A DNA stretch of 64,000 bases from Aselliscus stoliczkanus (GCA_033961575.1 CM066732.1:95099187-95163186); one strand, 5' to 3'; positions 35,826 through 49,400 are shown, counted from the first letter of the stretch. Notes: a model not told the origin generated them from the sequence alone. Program-made: numbers and translations.

Positions 35826-38353
35826 AATTAAATAAAATGCAAAGTAAACTTGAAATTTTCATCATTCACATAGTAACATTATTCACATAGTAAATGGTTA
35901 AAAATTGTGAGGGTGAAGGGGAAGCAGGCACTTATTAGTTGGAATGTAAATTTGATGCATTATTAGAAGGCGATTTGGCAATTTTTATTGAATATTCCCT
36001 TCAGCTGATAAAGTTTTCTAAAATTTACCTGAAAGAAACATTGGCACAGGTGCTCAAAGATAAAGCACTGTTTGTAACAGTTGTCCTCCCTGCTTCCAAG
36101 GCTCATTAGCCCCAAAAGGATAATCAATATGACACCCTGGGAAAATAGGGTCCTAGAACTTAATGCAGAGGCAATGTCAGACCATTTCTATAGACTGGGG
36201 TGGGGGTACCTTGGCATTGTGTCTGAAGGCCAGTCTTCCAGTTTGGCAAGAGGTCATAGAGATGGCAGAACCTAAGTCAGGCTTTGAAAGATGAGTTCCA
36301 GATATTTTCAGCTTATGTTTAAAAGGGGGGGTGGGGCAAGGGAGCGATTGCTTTTGGGGAGAGTACATAGGGGTGGAGAGAGAAGAATGAAGAAGAAGAA
36401 GGCTTTTACTTTTCAATGTGTAGTTTCTGAACATTTTGAATTTTCTGACCATGTACCATATATATTACTTTTTTTTCTGTTTCTAGGATAATCTAGGCTA
36501 AGAACTTATGGGCCATGGTTTTGTCATCTTTTCCCTTCTCTACATTTTAAAAAATAAAAAGCCTAATAAGTGTTAGTTGGGTTTTTTTATGGTAAGTGTG
36601 GGATTCTTTTATCATCCAAATATAAAGGCAAGACTAATCTGGAATTAAAATGAGAGACTGAAAATAACTTCAAATCATTGAAGATAATATATCTGAACTT
36701 CTATTTTTAGTGTGCTAAAAATTCTTATGTGGTCAAATGCTTTGTAGTGTTTCTATTCGAGATATGCTTTCGAAAATTATCATCTCTTCCTACTATTACA
36801 AATTCCTATGTCTCTGTACAAGGGATTGAATTATATAAAACTCAGCTTTTTTTCAAAACAGATATTTTATGGCTTTTGTATAAAAACTTGAGTTTCCACA
36901 AATTGATGCTGTATGATTAAGAAAGGAAAAAAGAATGATGAACTTAGGCTAAACCTCTATAAACATATACTTTTGTCCCATCAGAGCACACCACTTCCAA
37001 CAGCCTTGCTCTCGGAGGCTCCTGTGGCAGACTTGGCTGCTGAGTATTATTGCCCCATGAGCTCAAATTGGCCTCTCTGTGGGGAAATGGTGGCTGCCCC
37101 ATCCAACTGCTCATTTTCAAACCCCATGTGAGCAAAGGACTGTGTGTCTATTAACTTTATATAACCCCAGAAATTAGCACATAGTTCTCAAAAATAAGTA
37201 GTGAATTAAAATGTTAGAAAAGAGCAGACGTGAGTTTTAAAAAACAAGTTATATTAGAGACTTGTTGAGGGGGGAAAAGTTCTATCCTAGGCTCTAGATG
37301 TGCTTGGAATCATAATCTCAACTTTCACTTCTGTTGTGTCACTTGGTGTATGTTTCTTTAACCTTGTGTTGGTAATTTGCTGCTGATCTTACATTGTGAT
37401 ACACTTCATTGTCCTGTTTACTCTTTTCAAAATTAAATGTTACTTTCACAGGTGTATTTAGTTCATCAAAATGTGTGCTTTATTTCCCACATATGTTTAA
37501 ATTCAGCATCATGTTCATTTGAAACAGTTATGTGAATCAGCGTATGCTGCAATTTCAGAGTAGTTTAATCTTACTGGCTTGGTCATGTGATGCATTTTAT
37601 TTAATTGACTCAGTCCTGCAATTAGCAAAGTGAGGATGGCATTTCATAAAAACAAATACCATTAAAATCTATGAACAAAAAGACAAGTATACATTTACTT
37701 GTTTGGTCTTGCATTTTTTTAAAACAAAATTGAAAAATTTGGTAACACTAGATTAAAGAGATAAAAATATTGAAAAGGATGACACAAAGCTTCAATGAGA
37801 TTGGCTCATGTAAGGAAATGAGATAGCTAATGGGGAGCTTGTGTGTGGTATAGCGAGTCAAGGAATCCCAGTGAATCCAGGGGCTCAGGTGGGCAGAAAC
37901 AGGAGCTAGGCAGAGCAGGCAAGTTAACTAGCATTGCTAGGAGAGACTCCAGATCAGCTATACGCTGTCACTAGATATATAAGGAAGCCATTTGTTCAGG
38001 ACTCACTTTGTCAAACACAACTCGTATCTGCCATGTGGACCAGTGGTCGAGGTTCCATGGTATAGACTGCTGAGGGCAGCCCCAGAGCTCCTGCCTGTAC
38101 CATTCTCCTGCTACATTATATTATTAGTTGCCTAGGACAGTACATGCGCATGCCTTACCTCTAAGTCAGATGAGCTCTTAGGGACAAAACCTGTCTTTTT
38201 ATACCCTAGTTATAACTTGCATATAGTACTCACATTATATATAGGGCATCAATTTCACAGGCCCAGGACCTACTAGAATTCCTCAGTATTGGGGTGGCTT
38301 TTTGCTGTGGAGCCAAACCAGACACCAGTGTGGTGATTAGAAATGCTGCGTCT
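35826..38353. other. Intergenic sequence without recognised genes
   Basis: AT-rich up to about 37.9 kb. Open frames are short and overlap on both strands. I recognise no exon, RNA gene or clear mobile element. Confidence 0.45.
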
Positions 38354-38368
38354 AAAAAGCAGAATGCC

Positions 38369-38516
38369 AGGGCCGGCCCAATGGCTCAGTTGGTTAAGAG
38401 CTCGCTCAAGAGTGCAAGCTGAGCTCTGGGCAACAGCGGTTCGAGGCCAGCCCGAGCTGAGTTGCCGTTGAGCTGCCAACAGGTGGCAGGATGGCTCAGC
38501 TAAAAAAAAAAAGAAT
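38369..38516 (+). mobile_element. Short type C SINE
   Basis: GGGCCGGCCCAATGGCTCAG head, a GGTTCGAGGCC B-box-like segment and GGCAGGATGGCTCAGC before poly-A. AAAAAGCAGAATGCC is duplicated perfectly (38354-38368, 38517-38531). Confidence 0.93.
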
Positions 38517-38531
38517 AAAAAGCAGAATGCC

Positions 38532-38700
38532 TGGGCTTGAGTCCTGGCTGTGTGTCATTGAGCAAGTTACTTACCCTCTCTGAGCCAGTGTCTTCCTCTA
38601 TAAAGTGAGGATAACCTGAGTGCCTACTTTACGGAACACTGAGAACTAAAGCTTTTAGCACAGACACTTGTTGATGCTGGTGCTGAGGTAGTAGTTATGT
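38532..38700 (+). repeat. MIR-type SINE fragment
   Basis: GAGTCCTGGCTGTGTGTCAT, GAGCAAGTTACTTACC and CTCTGAGCC follow the MIR consensus order. Confidence 0.7.
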
Positions 38701-41700
38701 TGTTGAGAAGTTCTCTGGAAACCTCTCAAGAAGATTAGAATCCCAGCTAGTTGATTGGAGCATCACTGACTCAGATTAATTGACAGTACAGAGTACAGAT
38801 AAAGCTGTAATATAATAAAGGTAGGTGAAAGAAACATGGTATTCTGTAATCTAAAGATAAGGGGAAATGTGTTGTTTCTATTGGGACTGACCTTCAGGGA
38901 ACCAAATATGTGTTACTTACAGAAGATACCCCAAGGTCGGCCGAGTACCACGCTATCAGGAAGGTCCGTCTGGCCCCCGTCTGGAGTGTACAAGGCCGTT
39001 TCAGTCCTAAGGGCCTCCTACGGCTTAGAGCTCTGCCGCTTCGGTGCGTGGTCAGAGCCCAGGAATCTTGAAAAGGCTGCCTCTGGCCCCGTGTTCCTGG
39101 CATATCAGGCGGGGTCTTGCTGCCACACTGGTGGGAAGTAGGATAGAGACCCCTCTGTCTCCCTCTCCCATACCAGGGGAAAGACTTTCTGGCTTAGGGA
39201 GCAGGCCTATTCACCCCATTTAAGGCCCAGACATTCTTGCTGTGACTTGCTAGAGCTTAGGCTTTTGGAACTATTTCTGTTTTGTGCTCTGCTACATCCC
39301 TCTCCTGAGCCAATGGATAAAATGTGCCCAGCACTTACTAGGAAAAAGGAAAGGGGGAGCATAGGAAGCCCGATAAGCTTGATTCAGGAACTGGAAAACC
39401 TGGGCTCATACCACAGGTGTGCTCCTTCCCAGCTGCTCAATGAGGGCAGCTCACTGCCATGTATACACCAGTGATGATGGCTCCAACTCCAAAAGGTTGT
39501 TGAGAGAATTAAAAACGATATGGCTGCTGAACGTGAAAGTTCCTTGGCCCATAGCAAGCAGCGGATTCTTGTCTGTCTCCCCAGCCCAGAGCTAGCACGA
39601 CAGATGAAATGCGTTGTGAAATCTAAACTACGCTTGAGATGCTTGATGTCATTAGGCGGCTGCAACCTGTTGACTCCTGTTTTACTTTGCTGAAACGTGT
39701 CCATTTACCCCCTTCAGGGCAGCAAAGAATCTCTTGAAATGTGTCAAAGAAGATTAGCCAATAAATACTTATTAAGCTCTACTGGGGCTCCACAATTAAT
39801 GACCGGCACCAGGAAGGATATAAAGAAATGTAAAGCGTGCTTACTCCCTTAAGGGAGTTTATAATTTAGTTAGAGAAACAGGATATTACAGGTTAAAAGC
39901 CAAGGCTACAGAGAGCAGTAAGTCAAAGGACCTGTCAAGGTCATGACCAAGAGCCAAAGGAGTGGAGCAGCTGTGTTACTATGCTCAGAGGAAGTGAGGG
40001 CCAACTGGGGTTGGAGTCGTGGAAGCCATCCTGGCATGGTAGGGATTGGAGCTGACTTCTGTTAGGAAATTTTCACCTGCAAAAAAAATAAACAATTCAA
40101 AATATTGTAAGGGACAAGCATGTTTGCTGTCTCACGTAACAAGCCTGGAGCTCAGCAAGTCGTTTTCACCTTTCTGTTCCATCCTCCGCATATTGGCTTT
40201 TGTCCTCAGGCTGGTCCCCTTAAGGACCCAGTTGTTACAGTTCCCAGCTCAACAACTTGGGAGTAACACAAAAACCCTCCTAGCAACATCCCCTCTTATC
40301 TTTTGGCCTGGTGGTCTGTTGTCACATGCCCTGGGATCTTAACCAATCCCTGGCCAAAGGAAGGCAGTTATTCAAATTGGTGCAAACTAATCAAAATTCA
40401 CTCCTAGGGGTGGTGCTGGAGAGGGGCCCTTCCCTGAGCACACCGGAAGAAGAGTGTAGATTCAAATGCACTGGGTTTCTTCTAGCAAGTAAGAAGGGCG
40501 ATGAGATGTTTTTAGGCATCCAGTAGTGTCTGCCATATGGGTGGTGTTGGGAATTAAAAAGGATGTGGTAGCAAAATAGCCTCCTGAAACTTGCCCAGGT
40601 TCAAACCCTTGCCCCGTTACTTAGCAACCTGAGCAAGTAAGTCAGTGTCAGGAGGCCTCAGTTTCCTCATTTCTGAAATGGGATAATAGTAGTTCCTACC
40701 TAGATTGTAAGGTCATAAGGATGGGGACTTGAGCTTTGAGCCTAGCAAGTACTTAGTAGATATTTATTGAATGGTTTCATTAATTGGATTGTTATGAGGA
40801 CTTAATGAGTTAATGTATGGTAAGGGCTTCTCACAGTACATAGCCTATCATGTATGTGCTCAAGAAAATGAGCACTTCGCCACCGCCATTCTAGAGACAT
40901 TGGAAACCCTCCACATGTGTCCTTTTGCTGCTTTGTATCACCTGTGCTGCCAGATGCATCACCGGTCCTTGCTCACTGCAGAAGCTGAGATATGTCAAGA
41001 CCGCTCTGCCCTGGTGGACCAGGGCTGGCTTGGCAAATGCACGTCACATCCTCTGCTGGAAAGAGGATACTCAGTCCAGCACGTGGGACTCCGCAGTTTG
41101 GAACTCTGCTCCGACCAGATTCTGAGCCAGCCCTTGCGGTGCCGTTAACTCCTCAGGGCCCATCTCCTGAAGTGTCCCTGGGACCGGCCTAACTCATTTC
41201 TAAGGCCGTGTTGCCAGAGCAGAGAGGGGTGCCCATTTAACTCTGACAAAAGGCTTTTCTTTTTCACTGTCTCAGTGAAGGCCCGGCTAGCTTCTGCTAG
41301 TCCCTCCTTTTTCCTGCTCTGACAGAGGCCAAGCCCTCCCTTAGAGGCTGCTCCCAGGAAAGGCTGATCCCTAGGAAGTGCCTCTGCTGGGCCTGCTGCC
41401 AGCCACCGACCCAGGATTGAACGCTGACTGCCTCCCGAAGTCCTTCCCGTCCTACAGAGATGAAAGCCAGCTGGAGGCAGTCACATCCCTTTTGGCAGCA
41501 CTCAGCCTGTCAGAGCAGGTTGTGGCCAGACCTGAACTTGAGTGGCTGCCTTCAGCCATCTGCGTAGTGTCACCCAGAGCTCCCTCAGGGAGTCCCTGCC
41601 CAGCCACGGGTGTCACAGTGACAGCCAGGGCAACACTCTGAGCCTCGGGCTCCTCATCTGGTCAAAGTTGGACACTAATACCTACCTCTGGGTGTTCTGA

Positions 41701-41877
41701 GGATTCCATGATCTAACAGGCGGAAAGAGCCTGTCTGTACTATGTTGACACATGCCAGGTGCTTCCTAAAAATATTTCCAGATGTTGCTATCTCCATCTC
41801 ACGAAACCCAGTATTTTCACAATTCCACCTACCTGGTCCTGGAAAAAGCATTCCATTCGCTATTCACTTGCTTAAAA
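38701..41877. other. Unique and old-repeat sequence, no gene recognised
   Basis: GC content rises. L2-like sequence is plausible at 39745-39890 (antisense) and 40690-40780 (sense), and MIR-like sequence at 40590-40720 and 41640-41740. No reading frame shows a known protein. Confidence 0.45.
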
Positions 41878-41888
41878 ACTACCGTTTC

Positions 41889-41996
41889 ATGGGCCGGCTG
41901 AGTGGCACGGTGGTTAAGCGCTGGCTTGGGAAGCCAGCGGCTCCGGTTCGGGTCCCACATGTGAGGGCCAGTGACACTGCCCTCAAAACAAAACAC
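41889..41996 (+). mobile_element. Short tRNA-type SINE (type A)
   Basis: GGGCCGGCTGAGTGGCACGG head and an ACACTGCCCTC end. ACTACCGTTTC is duplicated (41878-41888, 41997-42007). Confidence 0.92.
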
Positions 41997-42007
41997 ACTA
42001 CCGTTTC

Positions 42008-43690
42008 TCCGGAGGGGAAACTCCTGGAGGTGTGCAGCAAAGTCCATCACCAGGGTCACTCCCAGTCCTGATGCGAGTCTGGTCTGTGCCCATCTCCCTC
42101 ATCTCCCCTATAGCATTGTAATAGGCTGGGCAAGAAGAGAAGACGGTACAAAATGGTGCCTGCCTTCTGCCCTCAGGCCAGACACTGCCGACACTGCCCT
42201 CTTCTCTGGGCCTCTGGGCCTGTCTGCTTACTGGCCATGCCCTTGTCCCTCTCTCTTCTTGCTTCCCCCACTTGCACCTGAGGCATGGGGGATGTTGTTT
42301 CTCAGAATATAATCCCTGTTTTCCCTCATACAGCACTCTGGTCCCTTCTCCTCCCCACTTCCTGGCCCTTGGTTTCCAGGCAGGTTATGTAGCCCAAACT
42401 GGGCTATTGGAAGTGCTCATCGTTCCTTTACTTTTAGGCAAAGGGCCAGCATTGGGCCTTCTAATCAAGGCCAGAGAGGCAGCGGCCAGGCAGCAAGGCT
42501 GTTGGTCGGCAGCAATAGTAACTCCTAGGCTTTTCCAATGTGCTTTAGTCGAACAATTCCTGGAGAAATTCCCTAATCTGCAGCCCAGAAGGCACACCTG
42601 TTCCAGGAGCATGGTGGAGAGAAGCCCCCTGCCAGCCAGCGTCCTCCAGGTCACCCCATCACCCTGCCTCCCTGCTGCACCCCACCCCACAGAAGAGAAG
42701 GAGGGCCCAGAGCATCCCTATTGGACAAGGTGCCTAAGCTCCCCACCCACTGAAGATCCCCAGAACTTGGTCTGGTCATCCTCCTTTCACTAGCAACACC
42801 TTGGTGGGTGGGCGGGTGCCCTGGAGGCATCTACTCCCCAGACACCCTGCCTGCCATGCCAGAAGTCATTTGGGAAAATCTCTTTTCCAAATGGGGGGTG
42901 GGGAGGGAGAACTTGTCGCTGACCTGGCTCTCCTGGAGGATCCAGGGCTGAGGGAACATGAGCCATGGAATGCAGGACACAGGCCCCCAGTGACAACTGC
43001 TCATGCAAGCCCTTGCTTTCTGGGGTGACACCAGGCAGAATCTGTTCCTCCCTTCCTGGGCCTGCGGTGAGAGGTGTTGACGGATGTAGGCAGGTGGAGA
43101 CAGGCCCACTCAGCCATCAGAAAGGCCTGCGTAAATCACCCTCTGTGCATGCAGCTCAAGGGGGCGGGTGGGGAGTGTGGGGATGAATCCAAAGATCTAG
43201 AAAAAGCTGGCAGTCAAAGGGAGTTTTTCCCACACGCTAGAACCCTAGACTTGGTTTCTGAAACTTTTTATTCTTCAGGAAAGCCTAGGAAATGTTAGTT
43301 TGGGAAATTTTTAGGACGTCACTGTTACATGGCCTTTTCTAAACACACCCCCAAGTGATTCTTTTAAAAACACGCAATGGGACATCGTTGATGTAAGCAG
43401 TCATTCCAACTGCACCTGACTCATCAAAGTGGTGCGGATGAGGCACGTTGCTTTTGAGGCTATAAGAATGTGTCAGTTTTCAAAAACAAAAGCACTTCAC
43501 GCGAAAGACTATTAAGAAATTATATGGACATTATGTTGGCTGATTCACACAGCTGCAACCCTGGATCCAAGATTCATGGGCAGAAATGCCCATGGTGACA
43601 GCACTGCTGTGGCCTTTGACTAAATTACAGGTACATCACCCTCGGGGCTTGAGCTACAGTGGGCCTACATGGGCGGCAAAGGGATCAGGG
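42008..43690. other. GC-rich non-coding sequence
   Basis: No exon recognised. The overlapping open frames of 100-173 codons reflect low stop-codon density, not homology. It may be part of a PAK6 5' intron. Confidence 0.45.
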
Positions 43691-43895
43691 CCTGTGAGGA
43701 GGGAAAGCCATGTTTCAGTCTCGACTCTGCCTCCAGCTGCCTCTGGCTTTGCTGGGTCATCTAATCTCCCAGGACTGCAGTTTTCTCACCTGTAAAAGGA
43801 GTGGGGCTGATGATTCTAGAACCTCTCTCAGCCCCCCCAGTTCACCATATTCCAAGTAAGGCTGTCTAGAGCACAGCACGTCTTTTTTTCAGATG

Positions 43896-44030
43896 TTCAT
43901 TCATTCATTCATTCATTCATTCAACCAAGTTTGCCTGAGCATCTACTATGTGCCAACCACTATGCTGGGATTCCTGCCCCAGAGAGTTCACAACCTACTG
44001 CGGTTAGCAGAGAGGTGACTCCACGGGGAT
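43896..44030 (-). repeat. (ATTC)n and L2-like 3' end, antisense
   Basis: About seven ATTC units at 43896-43923 are followed by GAGCATCTACTATGTGCCA and ACTATGCTGGGAT, the reverse complement of the usual L2 3' end, whose terminal repeat is GAATGAAT. Confidence 0.75.
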
Positions 44031-44999
44031 AAAATGCACAGGGTACAACACTGACCCAGGAACACAGGCATCTGTGTGCCCGGACCCCTGCAACAGGCAG
44101 CCACGCTTTGCAGGGTTTCCTCCAATAGCTGGCAGATTCCCCCCTTTCTATAACCTCTGAAAGAAATGGATCTAAGTTTGCAGATATTTCACCAAATCAA
44201 GAAGTCATGCAGTATGATAGAGCAGAGGAATGAGTCTGTATCAGTTTTCAGAAGTCCATGAAGACAACAAGAATGAACAATTACTGATTATTGCACTCAG
44301 GAATTTAAAATGATCAGAAAAGGTGGCTAAGATGCTGTGGTGACTGTTGGCTGACTTGGGGCCTCCAGGCCCTTTCCTTTAGTAACAGGACCCTCATCTT
44401 CACACATCATGTCTAGTAACAGAAGTACTGTGCCCAGGCTACCCTCCCCTCCACCAGGCTAGGGGTGAGCACGTGACCTGAGCCCACCAACCAGATGCTC
44501 CCTGCTCTAGATGGAGTGCATGGTGGCAGCACCTTCCGTCCAGGTACCGGGAAATGTGGAGACCACAGAGTCAATCCTGATGCCTAAAGGCCTCGGGGCT
44601 GCCCTGGCTTCTGTCCTGGACTTGCTGCTCCAGGCTTCTCCTCAGTGCTAGGAATCAGTTACCCCATGGCTGTCAAAAAATTTTCTTTCCTGCTCAAGAT
44701 GGAGCTAGGGTGGGTTCCATGGCTGGTAGTTGGAGGACCTGAAAAATTGTTAAAGTTTTTATGATTCATTCCATGTGGTTCAATACTGTGCAGTTTGATC
44801 AAAATGTCTATGGCTGCAGCTTGAGACCTTTGCACAGGAGATGACTGGGGTCATGACTTTTAAAGATGAACCTGACACCAGTTGGTAGGTAGATAAGAAT
44901 GAGCAATAAGCAATACAGTCTGTAAAGCTGAACGTGAAAAGGACATTCATGTTTATTGAGCTCTCAGGATGAGCAGTCCCTGCACCAGGACCTTGGTTC

Positions 45000-45170
45000 A
45001 TTTAATTCCCACAATCGTGGAAGGCAGGTGAAATCATCCCCATTTTATGGATGAGGAAATTGAGCTCTGCTGGTTAAATAACGTGCCAAAGGTCACTCGA
45101 CTAATGAACAGCAGAGCTTGGATGTGAAGTCAGGACTGTGCAAACTCAGAGCCTGGGCTTTTAACCAAAT
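45000..45170 (-). repeat. MIR-type fragment, antisense
   Basis: CCCCATTTTATGGATGAGGA, AAATTGAGCTCTG and AAGGTCACTC follow the reverse complement of MIR. Confidence 0.7.
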
Positions 45171-45984
45171 ATCATATTACTTCACTATGGAAGAAAATTT
45201 ATGAAAGAGCTTTCAAGAATAATATGAGCAGCCTAGTGTCACCTTGGATGTAAGGGGCTAAGGGGGGGAAGTCAAAGAGCAGGTTCCCATCTGTCAGCAC
45301 CAGTGGGCACTGCAAACAGAAGCCAGCCAGTCAGGGTGGCACCTGCAGTGGGGCAGCCAGATGTGGGCTCCAAGGCATGCATTTCCAGATTGATGGTCAA
45401 AGCCAGGGAGAGGATAGCGTTTCAGTGGAAGTTTGGATAAGTGTGGAGCGAGAGGAGCAGGGGGCCAAGACTGGGGCTTGAGCACCCCACAGTTAGACAC
45501 TGGGAAAAGACAAGGAGCCAGCAAAGGAGGCAGGGAGTCTCAGAGAGAAGGGGGGTATTGTGGAAGACCAGGCTCCACCCGGCACACTCAGGGGGCTGGC
45601 AGGTGGGTGCGTGCATAGAAGAGCTCAGGCCTCCCGCCTGCTCATGCCCCTGTTGCTGACCAGGGGCCACTGAAACCAAGGGGTCCAGTTGCGTCCCCAC
45701 CAACCCAGGAAGCTAGCGTTCAGGTTGCCCAGCACCCCCTATATGCCGCTCACAGCAAAACCAAAACCAGCTGAGATCCGGAAAGGGGAGCTCAGCCCAG
45801 CTGTGGCCACTGCCAGCCAGGTCTCAATCTCAAAGCTCAGCGGTGGAGCGGGGGCGACGACGACGCGGAGTTGTGGGGGGCGGTAAGCCTGGGAGGTCTG
45901 GCTTCTGGGAGGCTGCGGAAGGCTTCCCCTGAGCCAGGCAGGCAGCCTTTCTGCTCCCTCCCCCCTCAGAAAAAGGAAGCAGGG

Positions 45985-46145
45985 GGGGATGTGTTTTTAT
46001 AAATAGCTCCAGCCCCAGCTGATTTGTAAATTCAGTGGGTTTTTTGTGTCAATGACATCACCCTCCTCCCCATGGCAACCCTCGACGATATCAAAATTGC
46101 CAAGCAACGTTGGAGCAGGTCGCTGCCGGAGGATTTAATGGAGAA
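45985..46145 (+). promoter_or_regulatory. Candidate promoter or enhancer module
   Basis: Within 160 bp there is TTATAAATAG (46000-46009 region; it fits both a TATA box and the MEF2 consensus YTAWWWWTAR), TGACATCA (one base from a cyclic AMP response element), CCATGGCAAC (an RFX half-site-like sequence) and GCCAAGCAACG. An ATG inside CCATGG at 46072 opens a 67-codon frame. About 110 bp upstream of the TATA-like box lies a G-rich segment with GGCG|GTAAGC that could be a splice donor. What it controls is unknown; a PAK6 5' exon or enhancer is possible. Confidence 0.35.
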
Positions 46146-46279
46146 ATCCCAAAGTGAGCCGGGGTGCACTGTGGAGGAGGGGTGTGCCGTGGCCAGGAAG
46201 GAGACCGGAGCCTGCCGATGCCGCCTGTCAGGCAGCCCCGGGCCAGCTGGGGCTCTTGGGCCATGCTCCCTTTGACAGC

Positions 46280-49229
46280 CCTGCTGTGGACAGCGGGTGA
46301 GGGAAGGGCACTGCCCCCTCCCTGATGTGCCAGAAGCCAGGAGCATCCATCCAGGTGACTAAGCCGGCCCACTGGCACTGAGTCACCCCCTGGCCTGGCG
46401 GTTTCTTCCTTCCCTTTTGTATCTGATTATTTTGGGAGCTAGAAACTTGGAGTTCCACCTGAGTCCCACCCCTTCTAGCTCTCCCCTCCCTACCTTGGGC
46501 TCCGAGGAAGATGGGACCTGCTGAGAATCTGCGGCTACCCCCTAAGGATATGGAAGCCGCTGTGGGGGCCCGAGATGCCCAGGGAGAAACGCCAGGCAAC
46601 GAAGTGCAATAGCAGATATGGTGATCAGGCTGCTGTGTCCTCTGGAGGTGTCGGGAGAGAAGAGTCCAGTCTGCGCTGACGGGAGTCCTCCCGGGCTGGC
46701 TTTGAACTCACCTCCCACAAGCTATTTCTGTAAATGAGTGGCTTCTAGGGTCAGAGTGGCATTTGAAGAGCGAAGCTGGATTGGCTTAGGCTGGCCTGGG
46801 CAGGTAGGTGGCTCTGTGCTGGGTGTGGACCCACATGTGTGTGAGAGTGTGTGTTGTTCCCCCCCACCTGCTAAAGACAGCAGGGTGGTCCAGCAGAGAG
46901 ATGGGGATGGGGGATTTGGCAGCAGTTCGTCCTAACGATGGGCCAGCCCAGGCTGTGGGACGGGTGCTGTGGAAAGGGGACCCCAAGCACCTCACCTGGG
47001 CACAATGAGGGGGAGCTCCAGCTCAGACAAGCCCAGGCCCTTTCTGAGTCCACAGGACAGAGACATGGCAGGATGCCAACGTAAGGAGTGGTCCAGACGG
47101 GCAGGCCAGGGATGGAAGCCAACCAACCCTCCAGGGGGCGGGGCAGCACATGGGCTGCCCCTCTTCTGACAGCCCTGGACCCTGAGGAGATAGCGTCCTA
47201 CCAAGGAATTCTGTCTGTTTCCCATGCAGTGTCAGGCAGCATCTATGGGTGCTCTCTGCCCAGCTCACAGGGGTGCATTTCCCGAGAAGGGTGCCGGGCC
47301 AGGGCAATGCTTCACCATACTCAGGACCCAGCCAGGGGCCACCGCTCGGCCTGGCGCTCAGTGCAGACCCTCGAGCCCCTGTCCCCCATGTGGCATGCTC
47401 CAGTGTGTCAGGCAGAGGGGCGTGGGCCCCCTACCTCCCCCACACAGCTGGCAGCCTCACGGGCACACCGCTGAGTAAGCTGGGGAGGGAGGCGGCTATG
47501 TGCCCACAGAGTCAGGCCGACACCAACCAGGAGCCTTTGGGAGAAGCGGCTGGGTGAGAAAAGCACTGAGGGTTTCTTTCTCTTTTTGCCTGAAGGGAGT
47601 GGCGCTTCCTGGGCTAGAGACAAGCACTGGCCTGCAGTGGGGAGCTCGAGGCTCAGCCGCCTGGAGGAACAGCCACGGTAAGGTCCCTAATACCATTGTG
47701 GGCTCTGGCTTCCCGGGGGAGAGGGGGAGTAGTGCTGAGGTGTCAGGGCCACATGCCATCTAGGACAAAGGCACAGCTATGGGTTCCTGGGCCACGGTGC
47801 CCCATGGCCCGCCTGACCTGCCTGCCACTCCTTTTCTAGATCCATTTGGAACACCCCAGTCCAAGTTGGTCTCTGGCTTCCCAGCCAGAGGGAGAAATGC
47901 TTATTTCTGCTGTTCCTGACACTCCCCTCTCGTGCTCACCCCGCAAATATTTATGGAGCATCGCTGGGATCCAGGCTCCAAGTCATGCCCTTGTGCAGAG
48001 CTTAACCATGCACAGATTCTAATTCTGACACAGTGGCAGGCCAGGTTCAGGGGGTACCCCTCCTTACAGGCCTCGGGCTCCCCACTTCCCCAGGGTTAAC
48101 GCCTGATCGGCTCCAGGGATATCAGGCCCAGAGAGCTCGGGACTATAAAATGCTGGGGCCCCACTAAAAGCAAGTCTAATACAACAGAGTTTAGTCTTTC
48201 CCTGGCATTACACACCAAGGCTGGAGGGTCCTGCTTGGAGTCTTTCCCTAAGCTAGTTCTGGTGGGAACTGAGTTCCAAGTGTTGAGGACAAGCTCTGGG
48301 CTGCCTGGCCCCTAGACCCCATAGAAACTAATCTAGCTGGGAATAAGGCCTTTGGGCCAAAAAAGGGGTCTCCTCTGTAGCTCAGGAGTGGCAGAGTAGG
48401 ATCCCTAGTGACACGGTGGCTAGTCAGGAGGGGTTAGGCACCAGGTGCAAGGCTTCCGGAAGCACCTGATTTGGATGGAAAGCTCTGTACCCAATGAGTA
48501 GCCACAAGGTGGGTGTGTGGGGGCTGCACAAAACTTCCGGTCCCCCAGGGACAGACTGATTCATTGTGAGCTAAGCTTTCTGGGTCATGCCAAGCACAGA
48601 GAAGGTGCAGGCAGTTCTGGAGTCTTCCACTCTGTGCACAACTACCTAGGATGACCAGGAATGCCCCCTACCCTGGCACATGGGGCCAGAGTCAGGATGA
48701 ACCCCACTCAGTTGTGTCTTCCATTCCATTAATCCCCATACCTGGCTCCAGGATGAGGAAAATGACCCAGCTGTGGGAGTATTTCCTGCCTCCTCGCAAA
48801 AGGTGACTCCAAGCCTGGGGGTCCCCAGTGTGTGCAGAGCTGAGCAGCGTCTGGTGCCCAGCTGGGTTCAGAGTGGCAGAGGCTATGGGGTACCAGACAA
48901 ACAGCAGGTCAGCAGGGTGGCAGCTGGCAGGGCCAGAAAAGAGCAGAGGATAGAGGCCAGGACATAGAGGGTAGGAGATGAAAAGGCTACCTTGAGTTTT
49001 AAAAGTGTTCAAGGAGGGCTCTGGCTGCTGGTTTTCTTATACGTGCCAGCCTCTGTGGGGAGGGCCAGGCAGGGAGGAGGTGAAGGTGCTGAGAAGCTGC
49101 ATTCTTTACCCAAATGGCCCCAGAGATGCCTCTAGCATATTCTGTCCTGGGTACAGAAGGCAGGAAGCTGTCCTGTGGCTTGAAGCAGAGCCCTTCTCGT
49201 AGTTTCAGGAGTGGGAAAGCCCAGGGTTC
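46280..49229. other. GC-rich non-coding sequence
   Basis: Many overlapping chance frames on both strands. I recognise no coding exon, RNA gene or young mobile element. It is probably a PAK6 5' intron or intergenic DNA. Confidence 0.45.
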
Positions 49230-49242
49230 AGGAGCATTTTCT

Positions 49243-49400
49243 TTTCTTTTTTTTTTTTTTTTTTTTTAGCTGAGCCATCCTGCCACCTGTTGGCAGCTCA
49301 ACGGCAACTCAGCTCGGGCTGGCATCGAACCGCCGTTGCTCAGAGCTCAGCTCACATTCTTGAGCAAGCTCTTAACCAACTGAGCCACTCGGCCGGCCCC
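49243..49400 (-). mobile_element. Short type C SINE
   Basis: Long poly-T, TAGCTGAGCCATCCTGCC and an inverted GGGGCCGGCCGAGTGGCTCA head. AGGAGCATTTTCT is duplicated (49230-49242, 49401-49413). Confidence 0.93.

Noticed and set aside
36913..37135. Exon-like frame of about 70 codons
   Set aside because: Ends in ordinary stops, lacks clear splice signals and resembles no known protein.
38935..39000. GGTCGGCCGAGTACC looks like a SINE head
   Set aside because: The match stops after about 15 bases and there is no core, tail or duplication.
42272..42793. 173-codon plus-strand frame
   Set aside because: GC-rich, no known family, no splice or promoter context, overlapping frames on the other strand; probably chance.
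46738..47763. Many overlapping frames of 65-128 codons on both strands
   Set aside because: Typical of GC-rich DNA; none has a recognisable domain or supported splice ends.
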